DNA of 7,499 nt from Candidatus Roizmanbacteria bacterium CG_4_9_14_0_2_um_filter_39_13 (GCA_002788865.1 PFSC01000084.1:1-7499); one strand, 5' to 3'. Shown: positions 1 through 5,183, counted from the stretch's first letter. Notes: generated by a model from the letters alone, not told the origin. Made by a program: numbers and translations.

Positions 1-1
1 T

Positions 2-58
2 TTTCATGCTCGTCTTGTATGAGAATGAGCTATTATTTCATGCTCATCTTGCGTGAGA
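2..58. repeat. Pair of 23-nt imperfect direct repeats upstream of brnT
   Basis: Two copies, at 2-24 and 36-58, share 20 of 23 positions and are offset by 34 nt. Each contains a CTC...TGAG dyad, and the ATGAGC at 25-30 is the exact complement of GCTCAT at 42-47. The right copy overlaps the expected -35 region of the brnT promoter. This suits an autoregulatory operator for the antitoxin. It could instead be the end of a longer tandem array cut by the window edge. Confidence 0.55.
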
Positions 59-76
59 TAAGACTAAATGTATAAT
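49..76 (+). promoter_or_regulatory. Probable promoter of the brnTA operon
   Basis: A perfect TATAAT stands at 71-76, with a weak TTGCGT at 49-54 (16-nt spacer). The -10 ends 11 nt before the brnT ATG, so transcription should start about 4-5 nt before the start codon. No Shine-Dalgarno sequence precedes that ATG. The -35 region lies inside the right-hand direct repeat, so a bound repressor would block the polymerase. Confidence 0.55.
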
Positions 77-87
77 ACAGTATATAC

Positions 88-381
88 ATGAAGGTATTGT
101 CAGAACCTATACGATTTGAATGGGATAGGGGCAATGTCGATAAAAATTTAATCAAGCACAAAGTCACAAATAGCGAAATTGAAGAAGTATTTTATGATCG
201 GCACAAGAAGATATTTAAAGACACAATACATTCAGGAAATGAAAAACGGTTAAGAATACTTGGAAAAACAAAGCACGATCGGTTATTGTTTATTGTTTTT
301 ACCATACGAAATCAAAGAGTTAGGATTATATCAGCCCGAGATCTCAATAGAAAAGAGGTAAGTCTTTATGAAAAAAATTAA
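88..381 (+). CDS. brnT: BrnT family type II toxin (putative ribonuclease)
   Basis: The 97-aa protein has the full BrnT pattern: FEWD (10-13), N20, KH (23-24), EEVFYD (32-37), R54 and G59 in the strand that normally reads R.. IG.T, then RIISAR (79-84), KE (89-90) and Y94 near the C-terminus. BrnT toxins have a RelE-like fold and cleave RNA to stop translation; that activity is known for the family and was not tested here. The length is normal and no truncation is seen. The gene overlaps the antitoxin gene by 14 nt, which implies translational coupling. The ATG at 88 lies only 11 nt after TATAAT with no Shine-Dalgarno, so the message is probably near-leaderless. Confidence 0.88.
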   Translation: MKVLSEPIRFEWDRGNVDKNLIKHKVTNSEIEEVFYDRHKKIFKDTIHSGNEKRLRILGKTKHDRLLFIVFTIRNQRVRIISARDLNRKEVSLYEKN

Positions 382-631
382 TATTCCACAATTTAAAAAC
401 GAAGATGAAGAGCGAGAATTTTGGTCAAATATAGACCTGTCTCAACATTATGTAGCAAGTGACCTGGAAGAGGTAAATTTCCCCAATCTCAAACCGACTA
501 CTCGTCCCATCTCAATACGTCTTCCGGAAAATTTGATAAACAGAGTCAAGGAACGAGCAAATGAAGTAAATATTCCCTATCAGTCGTTGATTAAAGAATA
601 TATTCAAAAAGGGGTATTTTCGGCCAAGTAA
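368..631 (+). CDS. brnA: BrnA/CopG-type antitoxin
   Basis: This 87-aa protein is the expected partner of the upstream toxin. An acidic N-terminal half (residues 10-40, with EDEEREFW) probably wraps the toxin. The C-terminal half carries a ribbon-helix-helix pattern: the strand RPISIRLPENLI (about 46-57), then a helix and the motif NIPYQSLIKEYIQKG (about 68-82). Such antitoxins dimerise, neutralise the toxin and repress their own promoter. The start at 368 overlaps the end of brnT and is preceded by GAGGT at 355-359 (8-nt spacing), so unlike brnT it has its own ribosome-binding site. The NIPYQ.L motif recurs in the antitoxin at 3779-4093, so the two are related but diverged. Confidence 0.82.
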   Translation: MKKINIPQFKNEDEEREFWSNIDLSQHYVASDLEEVNFPNLKPTTRPISIRLPENLINRVKERANEVNIPYQSLIKEYIQKGVFSAK

Positions 632-701
632 ATTCTGAGACTGTCCATTTTGACGATCCGGTTAGCGCTTAATGATCTGGCAACTCGCTTCCATAAACAT
701 C

Positions 702-729
702 TTGACACTCAAAAAAGAGTAAGTACAAT
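702..729 (+). promoter_or_regulatory. Promoter of the mazEF operon
   Basis: TTGACA at 702-707 and TACAAT at 724-729 are separated by 16 nt, close to a sigma-70-type consensus. The -10 ends 10 nt before the mazE ATG, giving a predicted leader of roughly 3-4 nt and no Shine-Dalgarno. The preceding stretch from 632 to 701 shows no gene and no clear terminator. Confidence 0.7.
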
Positions 730-749
730 GTAATTACGTATGATTACAT
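728..749. promoter_or_regulatory. Inverted repeat across the mazE start, candidate MazE operator
   Basis: ATGTAAT (728-734) and ATTACAT (743-749) form a perfect 7-bp inverted repeat with an 8-nt spacer. It runs from the end of the -10 element into the first codons of mazE. The left arm also overlaps the palindrome GTAATTAC at 730-737. MazE proteins bind palindromes at their own promoters, so this is a plausible autoregulatory site, though its role is inferred. Confidence 0.5.
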
Positions 750-979
750 CACTTATACAAATTGGCAATTCACGAGGAATACGTATCCCCAAACCACTCC
801 TCAATGAAAGTGCTCTTGAAGGAGAGGTTGAGCTTTTGGTAAAAAAAGGCGAAATAAGAATCGTCCCTGCCCCTAAAAAAACTAAACGGACAAAAGACGC
901 ACTATTATTGTCAGAACAGGCACTTATTACAGATTGGATGAATCCAGAAGAGGACACTGCATGGAAAAGTTTACAGTAG
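740..979 (+). CDS. mazE: MazE/AbrB-type antitoxin
   Basis: The 79-aa protein begins with an AbrB/MazE swapped-hairpin DNA-binding domain (about residues 3-43): IQIGNSRGIRIPKPLL, then ...EGEVELLVKKGEIRIVP. The charged C-terminal tail (45-79, with KKTKRTKD and the tryptophans W66 and W75) is the part that in MazE homologues occupies the toxin active site. Its role is to neutralise the downstream MazF and repress the operon. The gene overlaps mazF by 19 nt. The ATG at 740 is chosen because the domain starts at residue 1 and a good promoter ends 10 nt upstream. Confidence 0.87.
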   Translation: MITSLIQIGNSRGIRIPKPLLNESALEGEVELLVKKGEIRIVPAPKKTKRTKDALLLSEQALITDWMNPEEDTAWKSLQ

Positions 980-1290
980 GAACTGTAGTTCTCGTATTGT
1001 TTCCCTTCTCGAATTTAAAAGGGCAGAAGATTCGTCCAGCCATGGTTCTTGCCAATGTAGAATTTGACAATTTGATTTTATGTCAAATCACTTCAAAGCC
1101 TTACTCAAGTAAAACTGCGATAAAGCTTGAGTCATCAGATTTTTCTGAAGGAAAACTTCCTATAGTCAGTTTTGTGAGACCTGATAAATTATTTACCGCC
1201 GATATCACAATTATAAAAGGTATTGTTGGAAAAATAACAATGAAAAAGCAACAGGAAATATTGAAAAAAGTAAGAAATATTTTTAAATAA
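961..1290 (+). CDS. mazF: MazF/PemK family endoribonuclease toxin
   Basis: The 109-aa protein has the MazF/PemK pattern: GTVVLVLFPFSN (7-18), the KIRPAMVL motif with the conserved Arg (R25), CQITS (41-45) with the conserved Thr (T44), a glycine turn in SEGKLPIVSFVRPDKL (62-77), and a C-terminal helix. The family cleaves mRNA at short sequence motifs; the specificity here cannot be read. The start at 961 is preferred over an in-frame ATG at 934 because 961 fits the family N-terminus and has GAGGA at 950-954, 6 nt upstream. The 19-nt overlap with mazE suggests coupled translation. The protein is full length with the key residues present. Confidence 0.88.
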   Translation: MEKFTVGTVVLVLFPFSNLKGQKIRPAMVLANVEFDNLILCQITSKPYSSKTAIKLESSDFSEGKLPIVSFVRPDKLFTADITIIKGIVGKITMKKQQEILKKVRNIFK

Positions 1291-1321
1291 CCCGAATTAT
1301 GAAATTAATGAGAGATTTTCC

Positions 1322-1801
1322 ATGAAAAACATTTATCAAGTACTTCAGGATTTGGAAATTCAGTATGCTAAACATGAACATCCAGCGGTCTTTACCGTCG
1401 AAGACGCAAACAAGTATGTCATCAATACAGAAACTGGTCATTCCAAAAATCTGTTTTTGCGCAATCGGAAAGGCAATAAATATTATCTAGTGGTTCTCGA
1501 GAGTGAAAAGAAAGCCGACCTTAAAAAATTGGCGGTTACCCTTGGAGAAAAGGGGCTGAGTTTTGCAACGGAGGAGAAACTCATGAAGTATCTCGGTCTG
1601 ACTCCTGGATCTGTCTCACCCTTCGGACTTATCAATGATTTAGAAAAAGTAGTTACTGTGCTGATCGATACAGAACTAATGCAAAATGAAACAATTGGTT
1701 TTCATCCCAACATCAATACCGCAACGTTAGTTGTAAATACTGGCGATTTTAAAAAGTTTTTAAAATGGACCGGGAACGAAGTAATTTACTTGGAGATATG
1801 A
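1322..1801 (+). CDS. YbaK/ProX-type aminoacyl-tRNA deacylase (ProXp-ala-like, PrdX)
   Basis: This 159-aa free-standing editing domain is related to the insertion domain of bacterial prolyl-tRNA synthetase. Visible motifs are HEHPAVFTVEDA (18-29), GHSKNLFLRNRKG (39-51) with the conserved lysine K42, LTPGSVSPFGL (93-103), and the C-terminal GFHPNINTATLVV (126-138). This arrangement is typical of PrdX/ProXp-ala proteins, which hydrolyse Ala-tRNA(Pro) to protect proline codons. The alanine specificity is inferred from family likeness. The gene starts 31 nt after mazF, with only weak Shine-Dalgarno-like GAGAG at 1310-1314, so it may share the mazEF transcript. It ends 27 nt from the convergent flavoprotein gene, with no obvious terminator between them. 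Confidence 0.85.
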   Translation: MKNIYQVLQDLEIQYAKHEHPAVFTVEDANKYVINTETGHSKNLFLRNRKGNKYYLVVLESEKKADLKKLAVTLGEKGLSFATEEKLMKYLGLTPGSVSPFGLINDLEKVVTVLIDTELMQNETIGFHPNINTATLVVNTGDFKKFLKWTGNEVIYLEI

Positions 1802-1828
1802 AGACGGGATTTATAGCTACAATCATGA

Positions 1829-3112
1829 TTATTCATTGATTAATTGCTTTGCTAGTTTGATCCCAGAGGTTAATGCTCCTTCAACAGATGGCGACTCCAG
1901 ATAGTCGCCACAGTAAAATATTTGCTTGTCAAATTGCGTTTTGTCAAGAAAATCATATTTTTGTCGAAGAAATCCTGGTACAAATTTTGGGAGAGCCGAA
2001 TCCCAAATGTGGATGTAATCTATTTGTAAATCTTGAAAAAAATCAAAACTCTCTATAATCATTTTGCTAATGATATGTTTATGCAATCGATTCGTTGTTG
2101 TCAGCTTTCTTAGTGCTGAATCTCTGATTGCGAGAGAAAAATGGGTTGAGGGGTAATTTTTGACATGATTATTTTTACTAATCGAGGAGAAATGCTCATT
2201 CTCCTTTTCTGGAAGCCAAATGGTGTTGCAGTTTGAGAATATCTTTGTTTTAGCTTGGCAAAATATATACGCGGCAGTAGAATATCGAATTTGAGAGAAG
2301 AATTGGCTTTCTAAATTTGTAGGTGTATCGAGAACATTCAAAACTTCGTTTCCTGGAATAGCTACAATTACTCTATTTGCACAATATGACTTCTTGTTTG
2401 TAATCACGGTAACTCCAACTTTTTTTCTTATTATCGATACAACCTTTTCTTGATAATGGATATCGAGCTTTTCAGATATTTTTTGGGTAAGTTTACCTAT
2501 ACCATTTTCAAAAGAATAAAATTTACAAAATAAAACTTTTCGGAGAATGGCGAGAAATAACACATTTGAAAACTCTTTTGAGTCATACCAAAAAAGAGCT
2601 TCACACATCGGGTCCAATAAATTTGTAAATGATTCTTTTTCAACAATGTCAACGAGGTCATCGTATACACTCTTATCGTCAAGAGCCAGATTTTTTTTGA
2701 GATCATAGAGATTTAGTCTGCTAGACATGACAAGTTTATAAAATAATACAAAAGCGAGTCTGATTTTTGACAGCGGAGATATACCGCCAAACATACATAA
2801 CGAGCGTAGATTCTTGGGGTTGAGAGAGAAGAGTTTCTCATGGCGAAGAATTGCAACATTACCAACGTCAAAAAGTGAAGGTTCAAGATTCAATTCTTCA
2901 GATAAATTCCAGATGTTTTTGTAAAATGAGGTGATGAACTGTGCTCCTATATCAATTGGGATATCCTTAAGCATTTGTGTAGACATTCTCCCGCCTGCCA
3001 TTTCTTCACTTTCCAATACCAAAACCTCTTTTCCCGCTTTTTGGAGTTCATATGCTACACCCAGTCCGGCAATCCCGGCTCCGACAACAATGTACTCCAG
3101 ATTTTTATTCAT
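1829..3112 (-). CDS. FAD-dependent amine oxidase / protoporphyrinogen-oxidase-like flavoprotein
   Basis: The 427-aa protein has an N-terminal Rossmann dinucleotide-binding fold: IVVGAGIAGLG (8-18), the ribose-binding acid E34 after VLVLE, then the GGRM motif (40-43) and DIGAQF (54-59), all typical of the amine-oxidase/phytoene-desaturase/HemY superfamily. A second FAD motif lies at the C-terminus: FYCGDYLESPSVEGALTSG (399-417). No signal peptide is seen, so it is probably cytoplasmic or membrane-peripheral. The substrate cannot be told: no haem, carotenoid or polyamine genes lie nearby. The start at 3112 is preferred over an upstream in-frame ATG at 3139, because the Rossmann strand starts here and TATAAT ends 7 nt upstream. 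The gene is divergent from the GIY-YIG gene, and part of its promoter lies within that reading frame. Confidence 0.82.
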   Translation of the reverse strand: MNKNLEYIVVGAGIAGLGVAYELQKAGKEVLVLESEEMAGGRMSTQMLKDIPIDIGAQFITSFYKNIWNLSEELNLEPSLFDVGNVAILRHEKLFSLNPKNLRSLCMFGGISPLSKIRLAFVLFYKLVMSSRLNLYDLKKNLALDDKSVYDDLVDIVEKESFTNLLDPMCEALFWYDSKEFSNVLFLAILRKVLFCKFYSFENGIGKLTQKISEKLDIHYQEKVVSIIRKKVGVTVITNKKSYCANRVIVAIPGNEVLNVLDTPTNLESQFFSQIRYSTAAYIFCQAKTKIFSNCNTIWLPEKENEHFSSISKNNHVKNYPSTHFSLAIRDSALRKLTTTNRLHKHIISKMIIESFDFFQDLQIDYIHIWDSALPKFVPGFLRQKYDFLDKTQFDKQIFYCGDYLESPSVEGALTSGIKLAKQLINE

Positions 3113-3119
3113 AATGAAT

Positions 3120-3127
3120 ATTATACT
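3120..3127. promoter_or_regulatory. Overlapping divergent -10 elements (flavoprotein / GIY-YIG)
   Basis: One 8-bp stretch reads TATACT on the + strand (3122-3127) and TATAAT on the minus strand (3125-3120). The first ends 6 nt before the GIY-YIG ATG and the second ends 7 nt before the flavoprotein ATG. The two start codons are separated by only 21 bp. No strong -35 is seen in either direction. Polymerase can occupy only one orientation at a time, so the two genes should compete. Confidence 0.55.
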
Positions 3128-3133
3128 TTCTCT

Positions 3134-3397
3134 ATGCACTATTTTTATATACTTCGCTGTAGCGGCAATTCACTTTACTGCGGACAGACTACGAGCATAG
3201 GTCGAAGGATAAAAGAGCACAACGAAGATCCCAAAAAATCAGCTCGATATACCTGGGGGAGACGACCAGTAAGACTTGTATATTTTGAAGAATATAAAAC
3301 ATTATCAGACGTTCTCAAACGAGAACTCGAAGTAAAATCTTGGACCAAGAAGAAAAAAGAGTTGCTTGTTGAGAGTTGGAAAGCTGGGAAAAAATAG
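3134..3397 (+). CDS. Small GIY-YIG nuclease domain protein (YhbQ/UPF0213-like)
   Basis: This 87-aa single-domain protein begins with HYFYILRCS (2-10, the GIY strand), followed by SLYCGQT (13-19, the YIG strand). The catalytic-arginine helix GRRIKEHN (23-30) comes next, then TWGRRPVRLVYFEEY (40-54), and the helix with the metal-binding glutamate in KRELEVKSW (62-70, E64). This is the standard pattern of the stand-alone YhbQ-like family, whose members cut DNA or have unclear roles. All core motifs are present and the length is normal. The ATG at 3134 is chosen because the domain starts directly there and TATACT ends 6 nt before it. An upstream extension of the frame back to 2975 would run antisense through the flavoprotein gene and is unlikely. 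Confidence 0.85.
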   Translation: MHYFYILRCSGNSLYCGQTTSIGRRIKEHNEDPKKSARYTWGRRPVRLVYFEEYKTLSDVLKRELEVKSWTKKKKELLVESWKAGKK

Positions 3398-3416
3398 GAG
3401 TGAATAATTTTCCCAG
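3384..3416. other. Hairpin spanning the GIY-YIG stop codon
   Basis: CTGGGAAAA (3384-3392) and TTTTCCCAG (3408-3416) form a perfect 9-bp inverted repeat with a 15-nt loop that contains the TAG stop codon (3395-3397). No U-run follows in either direction, so it is not a standard intrinsic terminator. It could protect the 3' end of the message or act as a weak terminator. Confidence 0.45.
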
Positions 3417-3455
3417 AGTATGCAAAAGCAGGAATTGAACTACACACTTTCTATC

Positions 3456-3478
3456 ATGTATTGACAAAAGCAATACAT
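3456..3478. promoter_or_regulatory. Perfect palindrome over the -35 of the third TA module, candidate operator
   Basis: ATGTATTG (3456-3463) and CAATACAT (3471-3478) form a perfect 8-bp inverted repeat around a 7-nt centre. It covers the TTGACA -35 at 3461-3466 and most of the spacer. A protein bound here would exclude RNA polymerase. The natural candidate is the CopG-type antitoxin encoded at 3779-4093, because ribbon-helix-helix antitoxins bind such palindromes. Confidence 0.6.
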
Positions 3479-3489
3479 TAATTTATACT
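3461..3489 (+). promoter_or_regulatory. Near-consensus promoter of the third TA operon
   Basis: TTGACA (3461-3466), a 17-nt spacer and TATACT (3484-3489) make the strongest promoter match in the window. The -10 ends 7 nt before the toxin ATG at 3497. The predicted transcription start is therefore within about one base of that A, which implies a leaderless mRNA. Confidence 0.78.
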
Positions 3490-3496
3490 AACCTAA

Positions 3497-3775
3497 ATGA
3501 AGTTTGATATTGAATACAATGAAGAAAAGAACCAAATCTTGGAAAGAACTCGAAATGTAAGTTTTGAAGATGTAAGAGATGCGATTGAAAATGACCAACT
3601 TGTTACTATTATTAACCATCCAAATAAGAAAAAATATAAGCATCAATTATTACTTATAGTAAAAATTAATCAATATATCTTTGCCGTACCATGTGTATGG
3701 GATGATGCAAGAAAGGTTTATTTTCTAAAAACAGTATATCCAAACAGGAAGTTAACAACCAAATATTTAACATAA
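3497..3775 (+). CDS. BrnT-like toxin of a third TA module
   Basis: This 92-aa protein follows a BrnT-like layout: the N-terminal strand FDIEYNEEKN (3-12), RNVSFEDVRDAIEND (19-33), HPNKKKYKHQLLL (41-53), then a beta-rich core and FLKTVYPNRKLTTKYL (76-91) at the end. It lacks the canonical RIISAR motif of the toxin at 88-381 and has the KT..P.RK variant instead. It therefore belongs to a different branch of the RelE/BrnT superfamily. A ribonuclease role is inferred from the fold family and from its place directly before a CopG-type antitoxin gene, 3 nt away. No Shine-Dalgarno precedes it, consistent with a leaderless message. Confidence 0.72.
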   Translation: MKFDIEYNEEKNQILERTRNVSFEDVRDAIENDQLVTIINHPNKKKYKHQLLLIVKINQYIFAVPCVWDDARKVYFLKTVYPNRKLTTKYLT

Positions 3776-3778
3776 TAT

Positions 3779-4093
3779 ATGAAAAAAACAAACAAACAAT
3801 TTGATCCATTTAAAAATCTTATTCTTGATGAATGCGAAAAGGAGATTGAAGTTTCTTTGGAAAGAGGCGAGTGGGTTCCAACTGAAAACCAAGAAGCTAT
3901 GAAAGAAATGTTTAAAGAAGCTGCGACAAGACATAGACAATTACAAGAATCTAAAAAAATTACTTTTCGAATAAATCAAAGGGACCTCATCCTGCTAAAA
4001 GTGAAAGCAAAAGATACTAACATTCCTTATCAAACACTTCTTGGCGCTCTTATACGTGACTACGTAGATGGTGAATACAAAATTACATTATAG
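3779..4093 (+). CDS. CopG/BrnA-like antitoxin of the third TA module
   Basis: This 104-aa partner of the preceding toxin has an acidic N-terminal region (about 5-45, with LDECEKEIEVSLERGEWVP) that probably binds the toxin. A basic helix follows, then a ribbon-helix-helix-like C-terminal half: KKITFRINQRDLILLKVKAKDTNIPYQTLLGALIRDYVDG (about 59-98). The NIPYQ.L segment matches the antitoxin at 368-631, so the two share a family but have different N-terminal toxin-binding halves. It starts 3 nt after the toxin stop with no clear Shine-Dalgarno, so translation is probably coupled. It probably represses the operon through the palindrome at 3456-3478. Confidence 0.75.
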   Translation: MKKTNKQFDPFKNLILDECEKEIEVSLERGEWVPTENQEAMKEMFKEAATRHRQLQESKKITFRINQRDLILLKVKAKDTNIPYQTLLGALIRDYVDGEYKITL

Positions 4094-4097
4094 CTTT

Positions 4098-4487
4098 ATG
4101 AATCTCAATGCCGTCGGTATAGCTTCTGGGAACATCACAAAAACACTTGAATTTTATAAGCTCCTTGGGTTTGAATTTGGAAAGCCGATGGGTGATCATT
4201 ATGAATCTTCTGTGACTTCTTCATTCGCTAAACTCATGATCGACTCAAAGGATGTCGTCAAAGAAATCATTGGCGAAGATCCAAAACCAGGGAATCATTC
4301 TTCGTTTGCCATACAGTATGATTCTCCAAAAGAGGTGAATGATATTGCATTAAAGATTCAACAAGCTGGCTTCACCATCTTCAAGGAACCGTGGGATGCT
4401 TTTTTGGGGACAACGTTACGCCGTTGTTCAAGACCCAGAGATGGATATAAGGTGGATTTGTATGCAGATCTTGAGAAGACTCCTTAA
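4098..4487 (+). CDS. VOC (glyoxalase/bleomycin-resistance fold) protein with an out-of-frame insert
   Basis: The 129-aa product is a typical small VOC-family protein: NAVGIASGNITKTLEFYKLLGFEF (4-27), AKLMIDS (45-51), a PGNHSSFAIQYDSPKEV segment (about 65-81), GFTIFKEPWDAF (91-102) and DGYKVDLYADL (115-125). Members bind a metal or a small ligand; the substrate is unknown. Residues 103-114 (LGTTLRRCSRPR) do not fit the family. Reading the same bases one position later (4405-4437) gives WGQRYAVVQDP, the expected strand. This points to one extra T in the T6 run at 4400-4405 and two extra bases (GA) near 4438-4441, which together restore the frame. The start at 4098 is preferred over 4068 because the domain begins there and it follows the antitoxin stop by 4 nt. 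It probably shares that operon. Confidence 0.8.
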   Translation: MNLNAVGIASGNITKTLEFYKLLGFEFGKPMGDHYESSVTSSFAKLMIDSKDVVKEIIGEDPKPGNHSSFAIQYDSPKEVNDIALKIQQAGFTIFKEPWDAFLGTTLRRCSRPRDGYKVDLYADLEKTP

Positions 4488-4517
4488 ATTTATAATCAAA
4501 AAATACTCTTTTGATAT

Positions 4518-4557
4518 AAAAAACAGCTCTGATGATATCAATCAAGAGCTGTTTTTT
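4518..4557. terminator. Bidirectional intrinsic terminator
   Basis: A perfect 13-bp inverted repeat (4518-4530 with 4545-4557) has the core ACAGCTCT/AGAGCTGT, flanked by six A on the left and six T on the right, around a 14-nt loop. On either strand the stem is followed by a U-run. This suits the convergent position between the VOC gene (+) and the DUF2680-like gene (minus). Confidence 0.85.
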
Positions 4558-4585
4558 GCGTGTCTACACGTCGTCCCTTTACATC

Positions 4586-5101
4586 CTATTTGTCCCATTT
4601 CATCATTCTACCTTTGCTTCCAAAATGTCCTCCCATAGGTCCCATAAAGTATTCAAGATCTATTCCTTGTTCTGTTGCCCATTTTTCAAGTTCATCACGT
4701 TCTGATTGTCGAGTGTCGCGACGTTCTTGTGGAGTCGTGTCTTGGAATGAATCATGGCTAGATTCATGCTGATTTTGAAGCTCCTCATGTTTTGCAAGTA
4801 TCAAGGCTTTTTGAGTTGCAGTGATATCACTTTGTGCGACTGCTTCATCCAGTTTGTCCATAAGGCGAGTCTCCATTTCTTTTTGTTGTTCTTGATGCAT
4901 CTCTTCGAAAACTGACTCAACTTTCGATTGGTCAACACCAAGTTTCTCAGAGAGTTTCTTCACCATATCATCATGGTATTCACCTCCGCTAAAATACGCG
5001 TCGGCAGAAACAGCTCCAAGAGTAAGTATTCCAATCAGCGCGAGAGTTGCTGCAGGCAGGATGATGTATTTTTTGTTGAATTTTTTTACTGAGTCATGCA
5101 T
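4586..5101 (-). CDS. Secreted or membrane-anchored DUF2680-like helical protein
   Basis: The 171-aa protein has a basic N-terminus (VKKFNKK), one hydrophobic segment (about 12-32) and a possible signal-peptidase site after VSADA (31-35). The acidic, mostly helical body begins LSEKLGVDQSKVESVFEEMHQEQ (50-72), continues through KLDEAVAQSDITATQKALILAKHEEL (83-108), and resembles DUF2680/YckD-type proteins. The tail (151-171) is rich in Gly, Met and Lys (MGPMGG, GRMMKW). There is no cysteine. It presumably acts outside the membrane, perhaps like CpxP/Spy as the output or feedback partner of the adjacent two-component system. That role is inferred from context. The start at 5101 is chosen for its excellent Shine-Dalgarno. 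A longer frame back to 5188 runs through the promoter region. Confidence 0.75.
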   Translation of the reverse strand: MHDSVKKFNKKYIILPAATLALIGILTLGAVSADAYFSGGEYHDDMVKKLSEKLGVDQSKVESVFEEMHQEQQKEMETRLMDKLDEAVAQSDITATQKALILAKHEELQNQHESSHDSFQDTTPQERRDTRQSERDELEKWATEQGIDLEYFMGPMGGHFGSKGRMMKWDK

Positions 5102-5110
5102 GTATGTTTC

Positions 5111-5120
5111 ACCTCCTTTT
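5111..5120 (-). promoter_or_regulatory. Strong Shine-Dalgarno of the DUF2680-like gene
   Basis: The minus strand reads AAAAGGAGGT here, ending 9 nt before the ATG at 5101. It is the strongest ribosome-binding site in the window. It fixes the start codon and contrasts with the leaderless genes nearby. Confidence 0.85.
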
Positions 5121-5147
5121 TGTTTGTGCAAAATCATTAATACGATA

Positions 5148-5183
5148 AATATATCGGTCGAATCTGAAAGAATGCTGAAAGAA
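5148..5183 (-). promoter_or_regulatory. Response-regulator box and promoter of the DUF2680-like gene
   Basis: On the + strand the 9-mer CTGAAAGAA occurs twice, at 5164-5172 and 5175-5183, a perfect direct repeat with an 11-bp period. The minus strand then has TATATT at 5153-5148, 10 nt beyond the repeat, as a plausible -10. A tandem half-site at one helical turn next to -10 is typical of OmpR/PhoB-family activators, which stand in for a -35. The same CTGAAA box lies upstream of the response-regulator gene. The predicted leader is about 40 nt and carries the Shine-Dalgarno. Confidence 0.65.

Noticed and set aside
2..58. CRISPR array
   Set aside because: Only two imperfect units with an 11-nt spacing are visible and no cas genes are present. 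A promoter-linked repeat is a better fit.
1799..1801. TGA recoded as glycine (Gracilibacteria/Absconditabacteria code)
   Set aside because: TGA ends the deacylase at its normal family length, and no gene in the window needs an in-frame TGA to be read through.
2975..3133. N-terminal extension of the GIY-YIG gene
   Set aside because: It would run antisense through conserved flavoprotein coding sequence. The nuclease domain begins exactly at 3134 and a -10 lies just upstream of it.
3415..3480. A tRNA-like string in reverse orientation (GGAATTGAACTAC resembles a T-arm complement)
   Set aside because: The T-stem does not pair properly, no matching acceptor strand lies 70-90 nt away, and the region instead holds a good promoter and palindrome. 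A decayed tRNA end or integration scar cannot be shown.
4398..4409. Programmed ribosomal frameshift at T TTT TTG in the VOC gene
   Set aside because: The heptamer would allow a -1 shift, but the conserved peptide lies in the +1 frame, and a second shift would be needed to return. Indels or sequencing errors explain it more simply.
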